In this document: in pieces, positions 9,031 through 18,050 of the stretch
Layout: the number at the start of each line of letters is the position of its first letter
How positions within the stretch are numbered: position 1 is the first letter of the stretch
Assembly (NCBI RefSeq): GCF_001922345.1
Contig: NZ_CP018811.1
Location: 3,596,001 to 3,660,000 of the forward strand
Length of the DNA stretch: 64,000 nucleotides
Origin: Paraburkholderia sp. SOS3
GTDB lineage: Bacteria; Pseudomonadota; Gammaproteobacteria; Burkholderiales; Burkholderiaceae
Direction: 5' to 3'
Notes under the pieces: model-generated
The model's input: the letters and a program-made list of their open reading frames with translations, nothing else
What the model was told of the DNA's origin: nothing
The model's database searches: none
Made by a program: the position numbers and the translations under genes

Positions 9031-10716
9031 ATGAATCAAAATCCACCCAACGGTCCTTTTCTCCCTTCTATGACGTGGACTCAAAACCGCATCATGCTCC
9101 ATGCTATGGATAAAGGCGGCCTTCCCACGTGGGAGAAACCTGAAACGTACGCCGAGCGGTCAGCAGAGTTGGACGAGTGTGTCGAACCAGCCTATCAGCA
9201 GCGCGCTAGGTACTTCAAGGCGTTCACGTCAGCGTTTGCACAAATTGGGACACTGCCCGACGAATTGCGCTTGTCGATCGAACCCCTGCATCCCTTGCCT
9301 ACGCTGGACCTCAAGAAGCATGTTACCAAGCGCCTGGCGGCTTTCGGGGTCAAGGCGCCCGATGCGCACCAAGGGCTGGGACTTGTCTCTCGTGCATTAC
9401 TTAACAGCTATTATCCGCAGGCGAGGCTATTTGACTTAGTTATACCGGCTCCGCCGACTTCGCATCCTGACCTCTTTCTCTTCGACCCCCTTATTGGCTT
9501 CGTTCTATGGGAGGAGGACGGCAAAATTCACAACGACTGGTTGGGAAATAAGCGCGACCTTGCCGACCTCATACGTCTTCCGACGGAAACTCGGCGTATG
9601 CTTTATCGGTCTCAAGGCGACCTTTTCCGGGTGGGGAGTTCGCTGATGAGACGCGTAATAATCCCCTTGCTCTCGACGCGGCGAGAATTCGCCAGCGATG
9701 ACGCGGATATTCCGACCATCACGATTGACAGCCAGCGCGACCTCGACGCACTTGTGGATGATCTCCGTACTGCTTGCGCACGAGCGCCGTTCAATGTTTC
9801 GGCCGTGTTCCGTGGGCAAACGGAAGAACATCGCCTTCCCGACCGGAGCGAACTGGTAGCTACTCAGGTTACGCCGTACTCAGACGTGAAGGACCATAGC
9901 GTTATACCGTCTCTGTATCGACACTACGACCAATTTCTTGACGATCCATCGCAATTTCGTGGGTTCGTGTCGCATTTATCGGACTGGTGCTTCTATTCTG
10001 ACTTAATCTTCGGAGATCCAGCTAGGTACCTGACACCGGACGGCCACGTGTATAAGCCGAAGGGCATAGGGTCCGATAGCACTCTCACGATTCAGTTTTT
10101 CCAAGATGCCCCAGTTCTCGGCCCACGATCACTTGACAACGGCAATCCGTACACACGCTGGACTGTGAGTAACGGAAACGGCGAGGTACAAGATGAGTAC
10201 GTCAAACATTTTCGAATGGGGCACTACGACGTACGCCGGAACTTAGTTCTCCAACACTATGGCGCACCGACACCATATATCGACGTCACTCATGACATTC
10301 GAGTTGCAGAGTGGTTTGCTTTTAATAAGCTTAGCGTTACTGCTACTGGCCTTTCATCAAACACCGAACTCGCAGGGCCACTTACGAATTCTGCAATATT
10401 TGTATTCTTGGTTCCCGACGGCGCGGCACCCCTTGTCAACACCGAACAACTGACATCACCGGACGAGGCTCTACGCCCGCATCGACAAGCTTGTGCAGTG
10501 CTTGGAGGATCTGGCGCCCTGTATCGCAACGCCGCAAGCCGTTTTATCGGTCTGAAAATCAAGTTTGCAGATGGATTCCGTCCGTCGAACCTACCGAACG
10601 CACGACACCTGTTCCCTGGGCCAGATGAAGACCCGATGCTTAAGCGCCTACTCGCCATGTACGAAGTGCCGCATGGCCTGATGAAGACGTTCCCCGTGTA
10701 CTGGTTTCCAAGCTAA
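9031..10716 (+). CDS. FRG-domain protein
   Basis: A 561-residue protein. The chosen ATG follows AAAGAGAT; the frame extends 36 codons further up without a better ribosome site. The FRG domain is seen as VFRGQTEEH near 259-267, VIPSLYRHY near 291-299 and LQHYGAPTPYIDVTHD at 407-422, with VAEWFAF after it. The N-terminal ~240 residues are unassigned. FRG domains (named for the FRG motif) have unknown biochemistry and recur in mobile islands and candidate defence loci. It sits in the same orientation as the helicase, after a 241-bp gap, so it may have its own promoter. A defence role is inferred, not shown. Confidence 0.8.
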   Translation: MNQNPPNGPFLPSMTWTQNRIMLHAMDKGGLPTWEKPETYAERSAELDECVEPAYQQRARYFKAFTSAFAQIGTLPDELRLSIEPLHPLPTLDLKKHVTKRLAAFGVKAPDAHQGLGLVSRALLNSYYPQARLFDLVIPAPPTSHPDLFLFDPLIGFVLWEEDGKIHNDWLGNKRDLADLIRLPTETRRMLYRSQGDLFRVGSSLMRRVIIPLLSTRREFASDDADIPTITIDSQRDLDALVDDLRTACARAPFNVSAVFRGQTEEHRLPDRSELVATQVTPYSDVKDHSVIPSLYRHYDQFLDDPSQFRGFVSHLSDWCFYSDLIFGDPARYLTPDGHVYKPKGIGSDSTLTIQFFQDAPVLGPRSLDNGNPYTRWTVSNGNGEVQDEYVKHFRMGHYDVRRNLVLQHYGAPTPYIDVTHDIRVAEWFAFNKLSVTATGLSSNTELAGPLTNSAIFVFLVPDGAAPLVNTEQLTSPDEALRPHRQACAVLGGSGALYRNAASRFIGLKIKFADGFRPSNLPNARHLFPGPDEDPMLKRLLAMYEVPHGLMKTFPVYWFPS

Positions 10717-10947
10717 AGCGATCTGGTGACGGGGATCGTAACTTTTATATCTGGAACGTCCGCTCCACTTTCCCCAGCGGACCGTTTCGAATGGAATATC
10801 AGTGTCGCTTTCGGGGTCGTCCGCGGAAGTTCGCCGTAAAGTCAAGGGTAGCGCAAATCGGTTGCTCTTTGTGACGCTCGAACATACGCAGTCTGTAAGT
10901 GCCAACCCGCTACAATTGCGAACACAACACAAAGCGTGAGGCGGCGG

Positions 10948-11571
10948 ATGGACATTGATTGGCAGGTATACGCGAAGCTTTTTGCGGTGTCTGTGTTGTC
11001 CGCCTCGGTTGTTAGCACGTTGATAAACGTGTACTTCAATGCGCGAAAAGAAGCTCGCGATCACCGGCGCGAAGCTGCGGCTGCAGCGGCCAGTGCCGTG
11101 CAAGCGCTGGAAGCATACTATTGCGCAGCGGCGCGCATGATCGTGGACGCCGACATCGCCCAGGAGGAAGTCTTACGTGGCGAAGCCGGACGCAACGGGA
11201 TCGGTCTACCGCAATTCGCATATCCCGAGGACATGGACTGGAAATGGTTAGCGCCAGGAACTGCATCTCGCCTTCGCTTTTTTCCGACAGCGAGAGAAGC
11301 TGCGCAGCGACATCTGGCCACGGAGTGGCAGTATTCCCTACCGCCCGATCATCTTTCGGATGTCGCCGTAGAGTGCGCAACGCTGGCGAACAAGGCTTGG
11401 GCGCTCGCGCAGTCTGTCCGCACTGAGCATCGATTGGGCGAAGCCGTGCTGGATGAGCACGACCGCTACATACCGGACCTCATAGCTCGGACGCTGCGCG
11501 AGCGTGAAGAGGCATTTGCACGGATGAAAGCCATGGCAGCGAGGACGCGTGAGCCGACGATAGGGGTCTAA
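10948..11571 (+). CDS. Membrane-anchored protein of unknown function
   Basis: About 207 residues. An N-terminal hydrophobic segment (FAVSVLSASVVSTLI) probably spans the membrane once. It is followed by a basic stretch and then a long helical, alanine- and charge-rich domain that looks like a coiled coil (residues ~25-60 and 120-200). I prefer the ATG at 10948, which has a GAGG site in front, over the GTG at 10936. No family recognised. It is immediately followed by another unknown gene, with three bases between them, so the two are probably co-expressed. Confidence 0.55.
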   Translation: MDIDWQVYAKLFAVSVLSASVVSTLINVYFNARKEARDHRREAAAAAASAVQALEAYYCAAARMIVDADIAQEEVLRGEAGRNGIGLPQFAYPEDMDWKWLAPGTASRLRFFPTAREAAQRHLATEWQYSLPPDHLSDVAVECATLANKAWALAQSVRTEHRLGEAVLDEHDRYIPDLIARTLREREEAFARMKAMAARTREPTIGV

Positions 11572-11574
11572 TGG

Positions 11575-12294
11575 ATGTCATCCGATAGCGAACTTCACGC
11601 GTTGACTGCTGCCGCAAGGGAAGCAGCGATAAATCCACAGCAAATCGCTGCCAGATACGCTCTTGCGAAATTCACAGCTAAAACGTTCGAACAGGTAGGC
11701 GAAGAGTTGCAGTCCGTCGGGTATATCTTTGGCGGCGATCGAGTAAGTGGCAAATCGCCCTTCGGGCATGGCAGCGATGAAATCGTCGCCGTTTCGTTGC
11801 TGTTTCGTATCGCTGGGCAGCTCACGTCCTCCAGTGCTGATCTGTTTGCAGACGGAAGGCACTACGCTGCTGCTGCCCTGCTTCGCCAAATCGTGGAGAT
11901 CGAATATCTCGCATGGGCCTTCGAGAGTCGCGATAACGACGCCGAACGTTGGCTCCGCAGTAGCGCCGATGAACGGCGAGATTTCTTCGCACCCGCCAAG
12001 CTTCGGCAAGCGGCTAATGGCAAGTTTCGCGGAAAGGATTATTGGTACCACTGCGAGCTTGGCGGACATCCCGTTCCAAATTCTTCCCTTTTACTCCGAC
12101 GCAGCGAGGTAACTTGTCAGTTTCTTCTTTCTGACTTGTTAGGGCATACCGGCAGGATTTGGGATCACTTTCTTGATTGGTCTGCAGGCAACGAATGGGC
12201 GATTCCGGTTCATCGTCAGCGTCAAGGCATGTACGAGAAGTACGACGCATGGAAAAAGGTCGATGAACTTCTGCGATTACCACCGCCTCCGTAA
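11575..12294 (+). CDS. Unknown protein, DUF5677-like helical fold
   Basis: A 239-residue, mostly helical protein. The central region (HYAAAALLRQIVEIEYLAW, residues ~100-118) resembles the DUF5677/AbiV-like helical pattern, in which an arginine and glutamates line a helix bundle; this match is weak. An AGGGG site precedes the ATG by eight bases. It follows the membrane protein by three bases and ends the rightward block. No catalytic motif or signal peptide is seen. Confidence 0.55.
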   Translation: MSSDSELHALTAAAREAAINPQQIAARYALAKFTAKTFEQVGEELQSVGYIFGGDRVSGKSPFGHGSDEIVAVSLLFRIAGQLTSSSADLFADGRHYAAAALLRQIVEIEYLAWAFESRDNDAERWLRSSADERRDFFAPAKLRQAANGKFRGKDYWYHCELGGHPVPNSSLLLRRSEVTCQFLLSDLLGHTGRIWDHFLDWSAGNEWAIPVHRQRQGMYEKYDAWKKVDELLRLPPPP

Positions 12295-13019
12295 CACCTT
12301 TGACGGTCGTGTTGCCGGAGCCGCATGATCGCCTGCGGCATGGATTTGCTGACGCGGCGAAATCTAACGTCGGCCGTGTCCGGCGATTCGGTGGCACAGC
12401 TTCTTTCCTAAGCCGCCCCCAGACGCCGTTCTGACTCAAGCACGGAACGGGAACTCGACCAATTTATTACAATAATCCTTCACTTTGACGAACGTTCGTC
12501 ACGCTCAGCCGGCTGTTTGCTCGCGCTTCCGGTTCTCCGGTATCTCCTATGCCCGCCAAGCCGTCCTAGGGCCATTTAAGGGCCGCCGGGACGGGATTTC
12601 TGCCGTCGAGCCGCTTTTTCCATAGACAATGGCATCTCGAATATTACATTTTTGCTACAGACCACCTTGATGCCCATTTTTTTGGGCAACTTCCCGGGGA
12701 TAGTTTCGAAAAATTTATGCTACGATTGCTTAAAATTCGGCAATTTTTATTCATTTTTTAGCCGAATTGATAGTTTTTTGTCGAAAACAGGATCACCTGC
12801 ATCGCGCCTTATTGTCGAAGCGAGGCGCCCGGAAAACAAACGGAAATCCCTCCGTGACCGGTCGGGGTTTGGCCCCGGACCTTGACGTTGTTCACTACCG
12901 CCAGCCGTTCGCTGGCAAGCCTGCAGAACCCGCTTTCCCCACTTCGTTTGTCCCGCGCCTAAAGCCGTTACGTCATCACGGCGGCCTTCGCACGTCCCAA
13001 CTGATAAGGATACCTACAT
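12295..13019. other. Long gene-free stretch with AT-rich core
   Basis: 725 bases with no gene I can support. The core at about 12640-12790 is strikingly AT-rich against GC-rich flanks, with many T-runs. Past it, short GC-rich hairpins occur around 12870-12920. It separates the defence-like block from the plasmid-related block and could be a junction between two elements, or a promoter/replication region. Confidence 0.45.
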
Positions 13020-13316
13020 ATGATATCTCGCGAGCATCGAACTCCTCTGTTCCGGCTAGGCGACATCGTTGCCACTCCGGGAGCCATCTCGCTTCTCGAG
13101 CGCACAGACACGCACCCGCTCGACCTGCTGCTGCGTCACATGCGCGGCGACTGGGGCACCGTGAGTGAAGCGGATGCGATCGCAAACCGGCTGGCCGTCG
13201 AACAAGGTTCTCGTCTCCTGTCGGTCTATCTGCTCGGTACCCCGTCCGAAGTGCTGTGGATCATCACTGAGGCCGGACGGCACGCAACGACATTGCTCCT
13301 TCCGACGGAATATTGA
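13020..13316 (+). CDS. Plasmid-related small conserved protein
   Basis: A 98-residue protein of a family often annotated only as plasmid-related in betaproteobacteria. Its pattern is an N-terminal LGDIVATPGA, a middle LLRHMRGDWG, and a C-terminal WIITEAGRHATTLLLPTEY. A good site, AAGGAT, lies before the ATG. The stop overlaps the next gene's TTG start, so the two are coupled. The family is widespread on plasmids and integrative elements and its function is unknown. Confidence 0.75.
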   Translation: MISREHRTPLFRLGDIVATPGAISLLERTDTHPLDLLLRHMRGDWGTVSEADAIANRLAVEQGSRLLSVYLLGTPSEVLWIITEAGRHATTLLLPTEY

Positions 13317-14005
13317 TCGTGGAATTCATCGTGCAAAAACTTCACCCTGCACTGCGTCCCGATCAGCGACTTGAGGTCGCCAATACCCGCAAGGTCCTCC
13401 ATTCGGCCCAAGGCCAATGGGATTCCGGCTGCACGCTACATTGCCTTGCGATGGCCGGTGCATTGCTCGGTCGTTTGCCCGATACGAGGCTTGTATCGTG
13501 GCGGCGGCGTGGGGCGGGTGCGGCCTTCTGGGATAGAGTCTGGCCGTTCTACCTGTCCGGTGCAACGATGGACGAGCTTGCGGAACTGGTGTTCGAGCTC
13601 GGATGGGGGCTTCGCCCAAAGGTCGTCGAGGGTACACACCGGAAAGTAGTGGCGTTCTGTGAAGAGCAATTGCAGGGCGGCCACCTTGTGATCCTGAGCT
13701 GGCGACCAGCGCGGAGTACACATTTGCATGCGGTGCTCGCCATCGGATTCGAAGGTCGTCAGTCTGGCCGCGCGTTTCGGCCTAGCACCTTACTGCTGCT
13801 TGATCCTGCCGAGTACGAACCGTGGCTGGCATCGAGCAATGCACGATTGACCTACCGCACAGAAACGTCAGGCAAGTACGCAATGCATGGCACTTACGTG
13901 ACCGCCTACTCCAGACAATCTATTGTCGTTACCGGAGCACTGTCGATCCAGGTGCCTCGCGACAAGCGAGCGGCGCGCAAAGCTACCGCAGCCGCCGTTG
14001 TCTGA
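13313..14005 (+). CDS. C39/papain-like cysteine-protease-fold protein
   Basis: About 230 residues, starting at a TTG that overlaps the upstream stop by four bases (GTG at 13319 is an alternative). GQWDSGCTLHCLAMAGALLG puts a Gln at 35 and a Cys at 40 at the start of a helix. STHLHAVLAIGF gives His139 and LLLLDPAEYEPW gives Asp164. This order, Gln-Cys...His...Asp, is that of C39/papain-like peptidases. No transporter is linked, so it is not a classical bacteriocin leader peptidase. Activity is an inference. Its last 23 bases overlap the convergent XRE regulator gene. Confidence 0.6.
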   Translation: MIVEFIVQKLHPALRPDQRLEVANTRKVLHSAQGQWDSGCTLHCLAMAGALLGRLPDTRLVSWRRRGAGAAFWDRVWPFYLSGATMDELAELVFELGWGLRPKVVEGTHRKVVAFCEEQLQGGHLVILSWRPARSTHLHAVLAIGFEGRQSGRAFRPSTLLLLDPAEYEPWLASSNARLTYRTETSGKYAMHGTYVTAYSRQSIVVTGALSIQVPRDKRAARKATAAAVV

Positions 14006-14303
14006 CCGGGGCGGGTTCCCCAACGTTGGTGCGGCGCGTACCCGTGGGTTTCAGGTTGATATTCAACGGCTCGAACAGCTGCGCGAGCGTCAGGTTCATG
14101 CAGTACGCGAGATTCGCCAGCGTTTCGACGCTCGGATTCCCTTTGCCGCGCTCGATCGTTGAAATATAGGTGCGGTCGACCATCGCGTCATGCGCAAGTT
14201 CTTCCTGGGATTTCCCCGCCTCAATCCGGCATGCCTTAACCCGCTTCCCAACGGCGGTCGCGATCGGGCTGCGCTTATCTGAAGTTTTCGCTTTCGGGCT
14301 CAT
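13983..14303 (-). CDS. XRE-family transcriptional regulator
   Basis: A 106-residue protein with one helix-turn-helix. KRVKACRIEAGKSQEELAHDA leads into VDRTYISTIERGKGNPSVETLANLA, the usual Cro/CI-like DNA-binding unit (residues ~17-75). It lies head to head with the FtsZ-like gene, with under 200 bp between them, so it probably controls that gene and itself. Its 3' end overlaps the convergent cysteine-protease-like gene by 23 bases. Confidence 0.9.
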   Translation of the reverse strand: MSPKAKTSDKRSPIATAVGKRVKACRIEAGKSQEELAHDAMVDRTYISTIERGKGNPSVETLANLAYCMNLTLAQLFEPLNINLKPTGTRRTNVGEPAPVRQRRLR

Positions 14304-14470
14304 GCCTTAATGATCCAGACATGAATACAGAATCTCAACGGAATACACACATCATTTAACGACGTGTTAACACCTGCATTGTTTACGCTACAATTTTCGC
14401 TCCACACCGCTGCGGTTGATGGGGCACAACGGAAAAACCTATGGACAAACATGAAGAGGAGAAGCGCGTA

Positions 14471-15322
14471 ATGCCCGATGGCATTGCGCTGACGACGCTT
14501 TTCGATCCTTTATCGGTCACGCCGACGTCAGACGGAGTTCCCACACCCGTGATCCGAATTGTTGGGGTGGGCGACACCGGCGCGCGCCTGCTTGGTCTGT
14601 TGCGTAATGCGGCGCTGCCGCGAGACGTTGAACAGATCGTGGTGAATACCCCTCAGGCTCCTGTCATAAACCGCATTCGCGATGCCGACCTCGTGCTGCT
14701 CCTGGTCAGCACCATCGAGCAGGACGCGCAGCGCGCGGTGAAAGTGATTGCGACGATGGCCCGCCTGTCCGGTGCACTGGTGGTTGGCATGTTGACCCCG
14801 GACGTAGGGGACCACGCCGACGCGGGGCCGCTTCTCGCCGCATACAGAGATAGCTTCGATTCGCTCATCGTGCTGCCTTCAGCGCCGCACGAGTCGGTGA
14901 TCGCGAAGCTTCTCGGAGCATATGTCGTCGCCGCGACGGAGGGTCTAGCCTGCGGTTTCCAGATAACAGCGCCGGTGGGAGCCGATTACCTTGATGTCCG
15001 CGCGACGTTCACCGGTACGGAGAAGGCACATATCGGAATCGGCACGGCGCAAGGTGCGGACCGCCCCCGTCATGCAGTGGCCGGGGCTATCGAAGACCTC
15101 GGCTCGACATGCGTGCAGCAGGCGGATGGCGTTCTGGTCCTCGTCGCCGGATCACGCTCCCTGCGCCTGCGGGAGATTGGGGCCGTCGCAGACTGCATAC
15201 AGGCATCGGTCGCGTCCACATGCCGGACATGTCTTGCCGTGCACTACGACGCACGACTGGGCGATGTTCTTCGCGTGACCCTGATCGTGGCAAGCGCGCT
15301 CGCCGACAGCACCGGTGCCTGA
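14471..15322 (+). CDS. FtsZ-like protein lacking the tubulin signature loop
   Basis: About 283 residues from the ATG at 14471, which has GAGGAG nine bases upstream; an ATG at 14441 would add ten residues. Numbering below uses the longer form. IRIVGVGDTGARLLG (38-52) matches the first FtsZ strand and loop, and VVNTPQA (67-73) matches the NTD loop. Residues 103-147 match the strand after T4 and its LTP and DSLIVLP segments. GADYLDVR (180-187) matches the T7 loop with two aspartates kept. IGIGTAQGADR (198-208) and the LRVTLIV end (277-283) match the C-terminal domain. Missing are the T3 segment and the GGGTGTG loop, replaced by STIEQDA (90-96). GTP hydrolysis therefore looks unlikely. It may cap or poison FtsZ polymers; that is inference. 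Confidence 0.7.
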   Translation: MPDGIALTTLFDPLSVTPTSDGVPTPVIRIVGVGDTGARLLGLLRNAALPRDVEQIVVNTPQAPVINRIRDADLVLLLVSTIEQDAQRAVKVIATMARLSGALVVGMLTPDVGDHADAGPLLAAYRDSFDSLIVLPSAPHESVIAKLLGAYVVAATEGLACGFQITAPVGADYLDVRATFTGTEKAHIGIGTAQGADRPRHAVAGAIEDLGSTCVQQADGVLVLVAGSRSLRLREIGAVADCIQASVASTCRTCLAVHYDARLGDVLRVTLIVASALADSTGA

Positions 15323-15396
15323 CCGGACACGACGCATCCAATCACGAGCCTTCACCAGAAATCAATCATCTACCAGCCTAACCAAGGAATTTATAA

Positions 15397-15966
15397 ATGA
15401 ATGCACATAGCGGCTTGTGGAACCGTACGCCCTGGCATGCGCTCGCGCTGTCGCTTGCGCTTGTTATTCCACTCGGCGCATCCGCACATGAAGGCCCGCG
15501 TATAAAAGGACTCGCTCTCGGTGATCGGCCTGTCGCGGTGCGAAATGCGGTTACTGCACTGACGAAGAACGGGACCTCGTGCCATATCGACGAGAAGAAG
15601 GACACATCAAACCCGTATCTGAATCTGACGATTCAGACCTCCTACGGGATGGCGCTCAATTGCGGCGCGGTCGGGCAGCCTCAATACGTCGCCTTCTTCG
15701 AGTTTCGCGATAACCGGATGACGCGCTACACGGTCGGCGCGGAGTTCGCGACGGCGATCTTCAACGCGGGCAGCATGCCGCTGACCGATTTCGCGAAGGC
15801 AGTCGTGGACGCATACGACATCCCGCGGCTTGACCCTTCCAGCGATCAGCGCTTTCTGACCTACCACGATACCGAGGGTGGATGGGAGATCGATCTGTAC
15901 CCGGATCACAGCTTCACCGTTCGAACGGTCGACACACCCCGGCAGCAGACGAAGAACTTCAACTGA
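15397..15966 (+). CDS. Secreted/periplasmic protein of unknown function
   Basis: A 189-residue protein with a clear Sec signal peptide (hydrophobic ALALSLALVIPLGASA, cleavage after residue ~30). The mature part has two cysteines, near 62 and 84, that could form a disulfide, and short beta-rich segments. An AAGGAA site precedes the ATG. No family recognised. It follows the FtsZ-like gene by 74 bp in the same direction and precedes the FkbM methyltransferase. Confidence 0.65.
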   Translation: MNAHSGLWNRTPWHALALSLALVIPLGASAHEGPRIKGLALGDRPVAVRNAVTALTKNGTSCHIDEKKDTSNPYLNLTIQTSYGMALNCGAVGQPQYVAFFEFRDNRMTRYTVGAEFATAIFNAGSMPLTDFAKAVVDAYDIPRLDPSSDQRFLTYHDTEGGWEIDLYPDHSFTVRTVDTPRQQTKNFN

Positions 15967-16005
15967 CATGGCCGCCAAGGCCCGGTGTCTGGCGGAAAGG
16001 TGCGC

Positions 16006-16791
16006 ATGTCCGGCACACGTCCGCCGCGATCGCCGGGCCCGCCACCTACCAACATGACAAAAATACTCAGAAGGCTTGTCGGGCCAGCGGGGTACTACGT
16101 GTCGTTCTGTCGAACGATTCGTGCGGTCCCGTTCCCCATTCGACTTCCCGTTTTCGGCAGGATATCGACGATTGCCGAAGTCCTGAACATTCATGACAAC
16201 TTTGCCAAAGGTGAGATCAGGCACGACGTCATCGAACATCAGCTGGAACACCCGGAACATCCTGTCGTCGTGGATTGCGGCGTGAACGTCGGCATCACGA
16301 TCCGCTGGTGGCATTACCTGAATCACAACGCGACGGTTTTCGGCATTGACATGATGGACGAAGCCCACGCGTTCACCTGCGAACGCATTGGCGAGCCAAA
16401 CGATTGGTACATCCCGATCACGTGCGCACTTTCAGCTTCTGACGGCAAGGTACTTAGCATCAGTTTCGATGACCCTCTGTCTGGTAAAAACAGTGTGGCA
16501 CCAAGACAGCGCGCGCACACCAGGACAGTGGCGACAGCGACGCTGGACGCATCTCTTGCGGAGTACGGTCTCGAGCGCATCGACGTGTTGAAGATGGACA
16601 TCGAAGGCAGCGGCGCGGAAGCCCTCAAAGGTGCGCCGCAAACGCTCCAGAAAACACGATTTGTCATCTTCGAAACTCACGGTCGCAAGGAGATGTCGGG
16701 TGCGTCTGACATCCTCCACACGGCCGGTTTCGAGCTTATCGGTCTGCGTAACCGCACGCTCATCTACGAAAAGCGAGCGCCCGTCGCGTGA
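16006..16791 (+). CDS. FkbM-family methyltransferase
   Basis: About 261 residues. VVVDCGVNVGITIRW is the SAM-binding motif I. FGIDMMDE is the acidic loop after beta-2. VLKMDIEGSGAEALKGA is the FkbM signature. The C-terminal FVIFETHGR completes the fold. FkbM enzymes transfer a methyl group from SAM to oxygen on sugars, polyketides or other small molecules. I chose the ATG at 16006 after GGAAAGG; a GTG at 15985 and an ATG at 16054 are possible. It is followed after 70 bp by an unknown protein and may modify a surface glycan. Confidence 0.85.
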   Translation: MSGTRPPRSPGPPPTNMTKILRRLVGPAGYYVSFCRTIRAVPFPIRLPVFGRISTIAEVLNIHDNFAKGEIRHDVIEHQLEHPEHPVVVDCGVNVGITIRWWHYLNHNATVFGIDMMDEAHAFTCERIGEPNDWYIPITCALSASDGKVLSISFDDPLSGKNSVAPRQRAHTRTVATATLDASLAEYGLERIDVLKMDIEGSGAEALKGAPQTLQKTRFVIFETHGRKEMSGASDILHTAGFELIGLRNRTLIYEKRAPVA

Positions 16792-16861
16792 AGCGCGTGC
16801 CCATCGATATCAACTACATTCACAGCGGCACACGTCGCCGCCTTCCATCCTGAACCTGGTC

Positions 16862-17761
16862 ATGCTGACGAATTGCGTCTATCAGATTTTCTACGATGAT
16901 GAGAGCCGGGGCGCGCTCGACCGCGGCTTCCTCCCGCTCGACAACACCGGGCAGCGTCCCGACTGGCGCGAATACTGGCCGATGAGGCAGTTCCTGCTCA
17001 GCAACACGCTCGACGAGAACGCGCGGTACGGCTTCCTGTCACCGAAATTCGCGACGAAAACGAAGCTAACGTCTGGTGACGTCTTTGCGTATCTCGCCGG
17101 GCAGCCTGACGACGTCGAAGTTGTGATCTTCTCGCCGTTCTTTGAGCAGAACGCGATCTTTCTAAACGTTTTCGAGCAGGCCGTGCATCATCACGCTGGA
17201 ATTGCGCGGGCGCTCGAAATGGCGTGCAGGAGGATCGCGCCGACCTGCGATACGAGTCGCCTCGTGCAAAGCTCCGAGCAGGTGGTCTACTGCAACTACA
17301 TCATCGCCACGCCGCGATTCTGGCGCGAATGGCTCGCCGCCTGCGAGATATTGTTCGACATTGCAGAGACGAACTCAGGCGCGCTCGGTCCCTTGCTGAA
17401 CGCCGAGGTACCGTACGGCGACATCCGGCTTCCGGCGAAAATCTTCATCATCGAGCGGATTGCGTCTCTCCTTCTTTCGATCAGAGCATTCAGGTCGCGA
17501 ACCATGGAGATCGAACGCACAACCCTGTCGACTCCGGACTGGGTGCCGCACACCAATCTTCTCATCATGCTCGACGCGTTGAAGTACGCCGCCCTCGGAA
17601 CAGGCAGGGAGGAATACGTCAAGGTCTTTAACGTTGAACGAAATCTACTGGCCGGAACGGTTAAGCGCGAGCGCGAAGCTGGGAAAGGGCTTGTTCAAGC
17701 TCTGAATCATCCGAACCGCGCAGCGCGACGAAAAGCCGCGCTTGGAAAGCAGAGGAAATAG
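16862..17761 (+). CDS. Conserved protein of unknown function linked to FkbM gene
   Basis: A 299-residue protein counted from the ATG at 16862; the frame is open earlier only inside the methyltransferase gene. It starts LTNCVYQIFYDDESRGALD and has GFLPLDN, WPMRQFLL, YGFLSPKFATKT and VVIFSPFFEQNAIF. This pattern recurs in Burkholderiaceae proteins encoded near glycan enzymes, and the N-terminal part looks like a divergent glycosyltransferase-like fold; this is a guess. The C-terminus is strongly basic (RRKAALGKQRK). It probably works with the FkbM enzyme. Confidence 0.65.
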   Translation: MLTNCVYQIFYDDESRGALDRGFLPLDNTGQRPDWREYWPMRQFLLSNTLDENARYGFLSPKFATKTKLTSGDVFAYLAGQPDDVEVVIFSPFFEQNAIFLNVFEQAVHHHAGIARALEMACRRIAPTCDTSRLVQSSEQVVYCNYIIATPRFWREWLAACEILFDIAETNSGALGPLLNAEVPYGDIRLPAKIFIIERIASLLLSIRAFRSRTMEIERTTLSTPDWVPHTNLLIMLDALKYAALGTGREEYVKVFNVERNLLAGTVKREREAGKGLVQALNHPNRAARRKAALGKQRK

Positions 17762-17977
17762 TTGTAGCGCAGATGCTAGCCTGTAGCTCGACATGTTCTA
17801 GCGTTGCTGCATGATAGAGCACGGTAGGCGAGCTTCGCGGTGCTTTTGGTATCCGCGTTGCAGTGCTGGCTGCAAGGCACGGACTGGATGTTGAGGAGGG
17901 GGAACTTGCGTCCATCATTCCTGTGGCCGTAGACGATGAATAGTGCCGCTCCCTATAGCCCATGTTCCGCTGGGCGG

Positions 17978-18007
17978 AAAAAGCCTCGCACCGATCGGTG
18001 CGAGGCT
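17978..18007 (-). terminator. Rho-independent terminator for the replication gene
   Basis: A perfect 26-base palindrome (17982-18007, arms AGCCTCGCACCG / CGGTGCGAGGCT) is followed on the minus strand by TTTTT. It lies 44 bases beyond the stop of the leftward II/X-type replication gene. The rest of 17762-18050 shows nothing else. Confidence 0.8.
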
Positions 18008-18050
18008 AAGGACAAAATGCGCTTGTGCGTTAACAACGCACGCATTCACA

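Noticed and set aside
13020..13316. Restriction-modification subunit (a name sometimes given to this family)
   Set aside because: At 98 residues it has no methylase or restriction motif.
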